From Romboutsia_C sp015668195 (lineage in GTDB: Bacteria > Bacillota > Clostridia > Peptostreptococcales > Peptostreptococcaceae), in the NCBI RefSeq assembly GCF_015668195.1, contig NZ_JADPFC010000001.1, positions 1,061,642 to 1,125,641 on the forward strand: a DNA stretch of 64,000 nt. Direction: 5' to 3'. Each line of letters starts with the position of its first letter. Positions within the stretch are counted from its first letter, which is position 1. This document shows, piece by piece, positions 60,955-64,000 of this stretch. Both the position numbers and the translations under genes were made by a program. Below the pieces are notes generated by a model, which was not told the DNA's origin, made no database searches, and worked only from the letters and a program-made list of their open reading frames with translations.

Positions 60955-61962
60955 TTATTTACTTGTTGGTGCTTTTGCTTGTATTTTATCGTATATAACT
61001 TTTACTTCTTTGTCATTTTCAGTCATTTCTTTATGAAGTGGTAAAACTTTTTCTTTAAATGGTTCTATATCTGGGTAGTAGAATTTAACCCCCATCTTTT
61101 TTGATTGTTCTACTGCTTCACTTACTTTATCTTCCCAAGCATCAACTTGGAATTTGTTTATTTCATCAGCCGCATCTAATATTATATTTCTATGTTCTTC
61201 ACTTAAATTATCTAATAACTTAGCATTCATTATTAATATGTCTGGAATCATACCATGTTGGTTATATGAATAATATTTTGCAACTTCTCCATGCTTATTA
61301 TTAGTAAGCGCTAATTCATTATTTTCAGCTCCATCTATAACTTTTTGTTGAAGAGCAGTATAAACTTCTCCGAAACTCATTGGTGTAGCTGAACCACCTA
61401 ACAATTCCATCATCCTTATGTTTGTTTGACTTTGTTGTACTCTTATTTTCTTCCCTTTTAAATCTTCTGGCTTCATTACAGGCTTATCTGTTGTATACAT
61501 ATTTCTTGAACCTGCATCAAACCATGTAAGACCAACGAATCCAGATTCCCTAGTTGATTCATATATATCTCCCATTATATCTTTGTCATTCATTACAGAA
61601 TGATAATGTTCTTTACTATTAAATAAGTATGGAAGGTTAAATACGCTATATGATTTATTAAAACTTTCAAGCAAACTTATACTTCCAACAGCTATATCTA
61701 TAGCTCCAGTTTGAGTAAGTTCTACCGACTCACGCTGTCCACCTAACAACTCATTTGGGTATACTTGTATATCTATCTCATTATTAGTTTTATCTTCTAC
61801 AATTTTTTCAAACTCTTTTAGTGCTAAGTGTATTGGATGTTCCTCACCTTGGTTGTGAGCAACCCTCATAACCCTTGCTTCATTACCTTTACTTGAACTA
61901 CATCCAACTACCGATAAACTAGCTATAGCTGCAAGTAAAATCACCTTAATCCTCTTATTCAT
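60955..61962 (-). CDS. dctP: TRAP transporter substrate-binding lipoprotein (DctP), hexuronate type
   Basis: A 335-residue binding protein with lipobox SVVGC (Cys about 22). Family features are MRVAHNQGEEHPIHLALKEF, YPNELLGGQRESVELTQTGA and KGKKIRVQQSQTNIRMMELL, where the Arg binds the carboxylate of the ligand, and GEVYTALQQKVIDGAENN. Adjacent uxuA and uxaC suggest glucuronate or galacturonate as ligand; this is contextual. AGGGGGA before the ATG. Confidence 0.9.
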   Translation of the reverse strand: MNKRIKVILLAAIASLSVVGCSSSKGNEARVMRVAHNQGEEHPIHLALKEFEKIVEDKTNNEIDIQVYPNELLGGQRESVELTQTGAIDIAVGSISLLESFNKSYSVFNLPYLFNSKEHYHSVMNDKDIMGDIYESTRESGFVGLTWFDAGSRNMYTTDKPVMKPEDLKGKKIRVQQSQTNIRMMELLGGSATPMSFGEVYTALQQKVIDGAENNELALTNNKHGEVAKYYSYNQHGMIPDILIMNAKLLDNLSEEHRNIILDAADEINKFQVDAWEDKVSEAVEQSKKMGVKFYYPDIEPFKEKVLPLHKEMTENDKEVKVIYDKIQAKAPTSK

Positions 61963-61981
61963 ATATAAATTCCCCCTAGGA

Positions 61982-63382
61982 TTATTTTATAAAATATTTT
62001 TTAGCGTTGTTGTAACATATATCTTCTACTATATTGCCTAATATTTCTAAATCATATGGATATTCTCCATTTTCAACTAACTTTCCTAAATAATTGCAAA
62101 GAATTCTTCTAAAATACTCATGTCTTGTAAATGATAAGAAACTTCTTGAATCTGTAAGCATTCCTACAAATTTACTAACTAAACCTAATTGTGAAAGTGC
62201 TATAAGCTGTCTTTCCATTCCATCCTTTTGATCATTAAACCACCATCCAGATCCAAATTGGATTTTCCCTGCAACTTGTCCGCCTTGGAAGTTTCCAATC
62301 ATAGTTCCTAATACTTCATTATCTTTTGGATTTAAACAATAAAGAATAGTTTTAGGTAACTTATCTTCTACATCTAAGCTATCTAATAACCTTGATAAAG
62401 AATAAGCGATTTCCCCATCGTCAATACTATCAAATCCTGCATCTGCTCCAACAGAATTAAACATTCTAGTATTATTATTTCTAAGTGCCCCTATATGAAG
62501 TTGCATTACCATATTTCTTTCACTATACATTTTCCCTAATTCTATTAATGTAAATGTTGTGTATTTTTGAGCATCTTCTATGCTTATTTCTTCTCCCGCT
62601 AAAACTTTAACAAATATGCTTGCAACTTCCTCTTTGTTAGTAGGTTTAAAATAAACTCTTTCTAAACTATGGTCTGTTATATTGCAACCATTGTCTACAA
62701 AGTAATTTAACCTTTTTTCTAATATTTCTATTAATTTATCATAATCTTTAATTTCTGTATCTTCTGTTTTCCCTAATAACTTTATGTAATCACAAAAATC
62801 TTTATTTTGTATTTTTAATGCTCTATCTGGTCTAAATGTAGGTCTTACATCACACTCAAAACTATCATCAGCATTAATTTCTTTATGATATTTTAAATCA
62901 TCAACTGGATCATCTGTAGTTCCTATATAAACTACATTAGATATACTTATTAATTTCCTAGCAGTTAAATTCTTCTTTGCTATAGCATTATTGCATTTTT
63001 CCCAAATATCTTTTGCAGTCTTTGCACTTAAAGTCTCTTCAACATCAAAGTATCTTTTAAGTTCTAGATGTGACCAATGATATATAGGATTTCCGATTAA
63101 ATAAGGCATCATATTTGCAAATTCATAGAATTTTTCAAAATCACTAGCATCACCAGTTATATATTTTTCATCTATTCCAAAACTTCTCATGGCTCTCCAC
63201 TTATAATGATCATGGTATAACCACATTTGAGTTATATTTTCATATGTCTTATCTTCTGCTATTTCAACTGCTGGCAAGTGACAGTGGTAATCAAATATCG
63301 GCATTTTTGAAGCATTATTATAATATAAGATTTTAGCTATCTCATTTGATAATATAAAATCTTGATCCATAAACTTTTCCAT
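61982..63382 (-). CDS. uxaC: Glucuronate (uronate) isomerase
   Basis: Isomerises D-glucuronate to D-fructuronate and D-galacturonate to D-tagaturonate. The 466 residues match UxaC: FIL...AKILYYNNASKMPIFDYHCHLP with the metal HCH, YIGTTDDPVDDLKYHKEI, RVYFKPTNKEE, MQLHIGALRNNNTRMF, and SGWWFNDQKDGMERQL, FVGMLTDSRSFLSFTRHEYF at the end. AGGAGAA before the ATG. It follows uxuA across a 165-base gap holding a hairpin and leads into dctP after 19 bases. Confidence 0.95.
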   Translation of the reverse strand: MEKFMDQDFILSNEIAKILYYNNASKMPIFDYHCHLPAVEIAEDKTYENITQMWLYHDHYKWRAMRSFGIDEKYITGDASDFEKFYEFANMMPYLIGNPIYHWSHLELKRYFDVEETLSAKTAKDIWEKCNNAIAKKNLTARKLISISNVVYIGTTDDPVDDLKYHKEINADDSFECDVRPTFRPDRALKIQNKDFCDYIKLLGKTEDTEIKDYDKLIEILEKRLNYFVDNGCNITDHSLERVYFKPTNKEEVASIFVKVLAGEEISIEDAQKYTTFTLIELGKMYSERNMVMQLHIGALRNNNTRMFNSVGADAGFDSIDDGEIAYSLSRLLDSLDVEDKLPKTILYCLNPKDNEVLGTMIGNFQGGQVAGKIQFGSGWWFNDQKDGMERQLIALSQLGLVSKFVGMLTDSRSFLSFTRHEYFRRILCNYLGKLVENGEYPYDLEILGNIVEDICYNNAKKYFIK

Positions 63383-63501
63383 AACGTTCTCCTAAATTAA
63401 TATTTTTAATATCGTTTTCTTACTACATTAAATATTAACATGCATCTTAATATTATCCAAGATATCTCATTATTTTACTTTTTATGCTATTTTTTATAAA
63501 G

Positions 63502-63534
63502 AGTGTTTCGAAATAAAATTTATTTCAAAACACT
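63502..63534 (-). terminator. Hairpin between uxuA and uxaC
   Basis: AGTGTTTCGAAATAAA (63502-63517) pairs with TTTATTTCAAAACACT (63519-63534) with one G-U, almost no loop left open. On the minus strand only CTCTTTAT follows, so termination may be weak. It may lower read-through from uxuA or act as an RNA processing site. Confidence 0.5.
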
Positions 63535-63547
63535 GCTTTTATTTTCA

Positions 63548-64000
63548 TTATTTATTTTTATTTATAGCTTCTATTAACCCGTTTATATAAACTGCTCCTA
63601 GTGCTCTATCATATAGCCCATATCCTGGTCTTCCTGTTTCTCCCCATATCATTCTACCGTGGTCTGGTCTATATGGTCCTTTAAAGTCATAATCACAATA
63701 TGCTTTTACTATTTCATAAAAATCAAGTGATCCACACTCAGATAAGTGAGCTACTTCATTAAAGCTACTTTCTCCTGTTATTAAAACATTTCTTAAATGA
63801 GCAAAGTTTATTCTATTTTTTTCTTTCCCAAAGTATTCAACCATTTTTACTACATCATTAGTACTTGTACATCCAAGTGATCCTGTACATAAAGTTATAC
63901 CATTGTATTCACTGTCATAAAGATTTATAAATCTTTCTAAGTTTTCAAAGTTAGTTATTATTCTTGGAAGTCCAAATATACCCCATGGTGGATCATCTGG
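63548..64000 (-). CDS. uxuA: Mannonate dehydratase, C-terminal part (cut by window edge)
   Basis: Dehydrates D-mannonate to 2-keto-3-deoxygluconate. The visible 150 residues begin in frame at the edge with PDDPPWGIFGLPRIITNFEN and continue with GITLCTGSLGCTSTNDVVKM, NRINFAHLRNV and the end RPDHGRMIWGETGRPGYGLY, which are unmistakable UxuA segments including metal ligands. An ATG at 63844 is internal, not the start. The gene runs beyond 64000. With uxaC it makes two steps of hexuronate degradation; uxuB and KDG kinase/aldolase must be outside. Confidence 0.95.
   Translation of the reverse strand, partial: PDDPPWGIFGLPRIITNFENLERFINLYDSEYNGITLCTGSLGCTSTNDVVKMVEYFGKEKNRINFAHLRNVLITGESSFNEVAHLSECGSLDFYEIVKAYCDYDFKGPYRPDHGRMIWGETGRPGYGLYDRALGAVYINGLIEAINKNK

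Noticed and set aside
1..64000. tRNA, rRNA, CRISPR arrays, prophage or complete insertion sequences
   Set aside because: I looked for cloverleaf-like blocks, regularly spaced repeats, transposase and integrase motifs and found none that I could support.

Overview
The window is AT-rich, tightly packed DNA from an anaerobic Firmicute. It most resembles a Clostridia member, probably Peptostreptococcaceae; that placement is an inference from gene content and composition, not a database match. Supporting signs are strong AGGAGG-type ribosome sites, almost exclusive AGA arginine codons, many hairpin/T-tract terminators, and oxygen-sensitive enzymes (2-oxoacid:ferredoxin oxidoreductase, glycyl-radical enzyme and activase, Bcd/Etf). 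No rRNA, tRNA, CRISPR array or complete insertion sequence was seen. Most genes lie on the minus strand, so operons read from high to low coordinate.

Fermentative left third (1-20.3 kb). A crt-hbd-thlA-bcd-etfB-etfA operon (1-5147, etfA cut by the edge) encodes interconversion of acetyl-CoA and butyryl-CoA. It lies downstream of an NhaC-type antiporter and a small hotdog protein resembling 3-aminobutyryl-CoA ammonia-lyase. After a DUF389 membrane protein and a methyltransferase comes a twelve-gene run (20278 down to 10368): a four-subunit 2-oxoglutarate-type:ferredoxin oxidoreductase, both chains of methylmalonyl-CoA mutase, its MeaB chaperone, the epimerase, and all four subunits of a sodium-pumping methylmalonyl-CoA decarboxylase. 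Together they specify 2-oxoglutarate -> succinyl-CoA -> methylmalonyl-CoA -> propionyl-CoA + CO2, with reduced ferredoxin and a Na+ gradient as energy products.

Middle (20.3-50.8 kb). This part holds a DUF4178-DUF350-spermidine-synthase-like membrane module, a TetR/MFS efflux pair with an operator over its promoter, a split ThrE-type exporter, an ABC-F ribosome-protection protein behind an elaborate attenuator-like leader, and a BFD-type [2Fe-2S] protein. An ABC importer with a nearby rhodanese lipoprotein is reminiscent of E. coli ynjBCDE. Further genes are an MFS transporter, lipoproteins of unknown role, an orphan SsuA/TauA-type binding protein, a [4Fe-4S] protein, DUF554, a ProX/YbaK editing protein, a zinc-ribbon SIR2-like protein, a YdeI/VOC pair and the TldD/TldE protease pair.

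Right third (50.8-64 kb). A YjjI-type glycyl-radical enzyme, its YjjW-type activase and a Crp/Fnr regulator form one block. An HD-domain hydrolase with foreign-looking codon use, a 46-residue membrane peptide and a decayed J-domain fragment follow. The end is a sugar-acid locus: an AraC regulator divergent from a cytoplasmic GH3 glycosidase, facing an uxuA-uxaC-dctP-dctQ-dctM group for uptake and isomerisation of hexuronates (uxuA cut by the edge).
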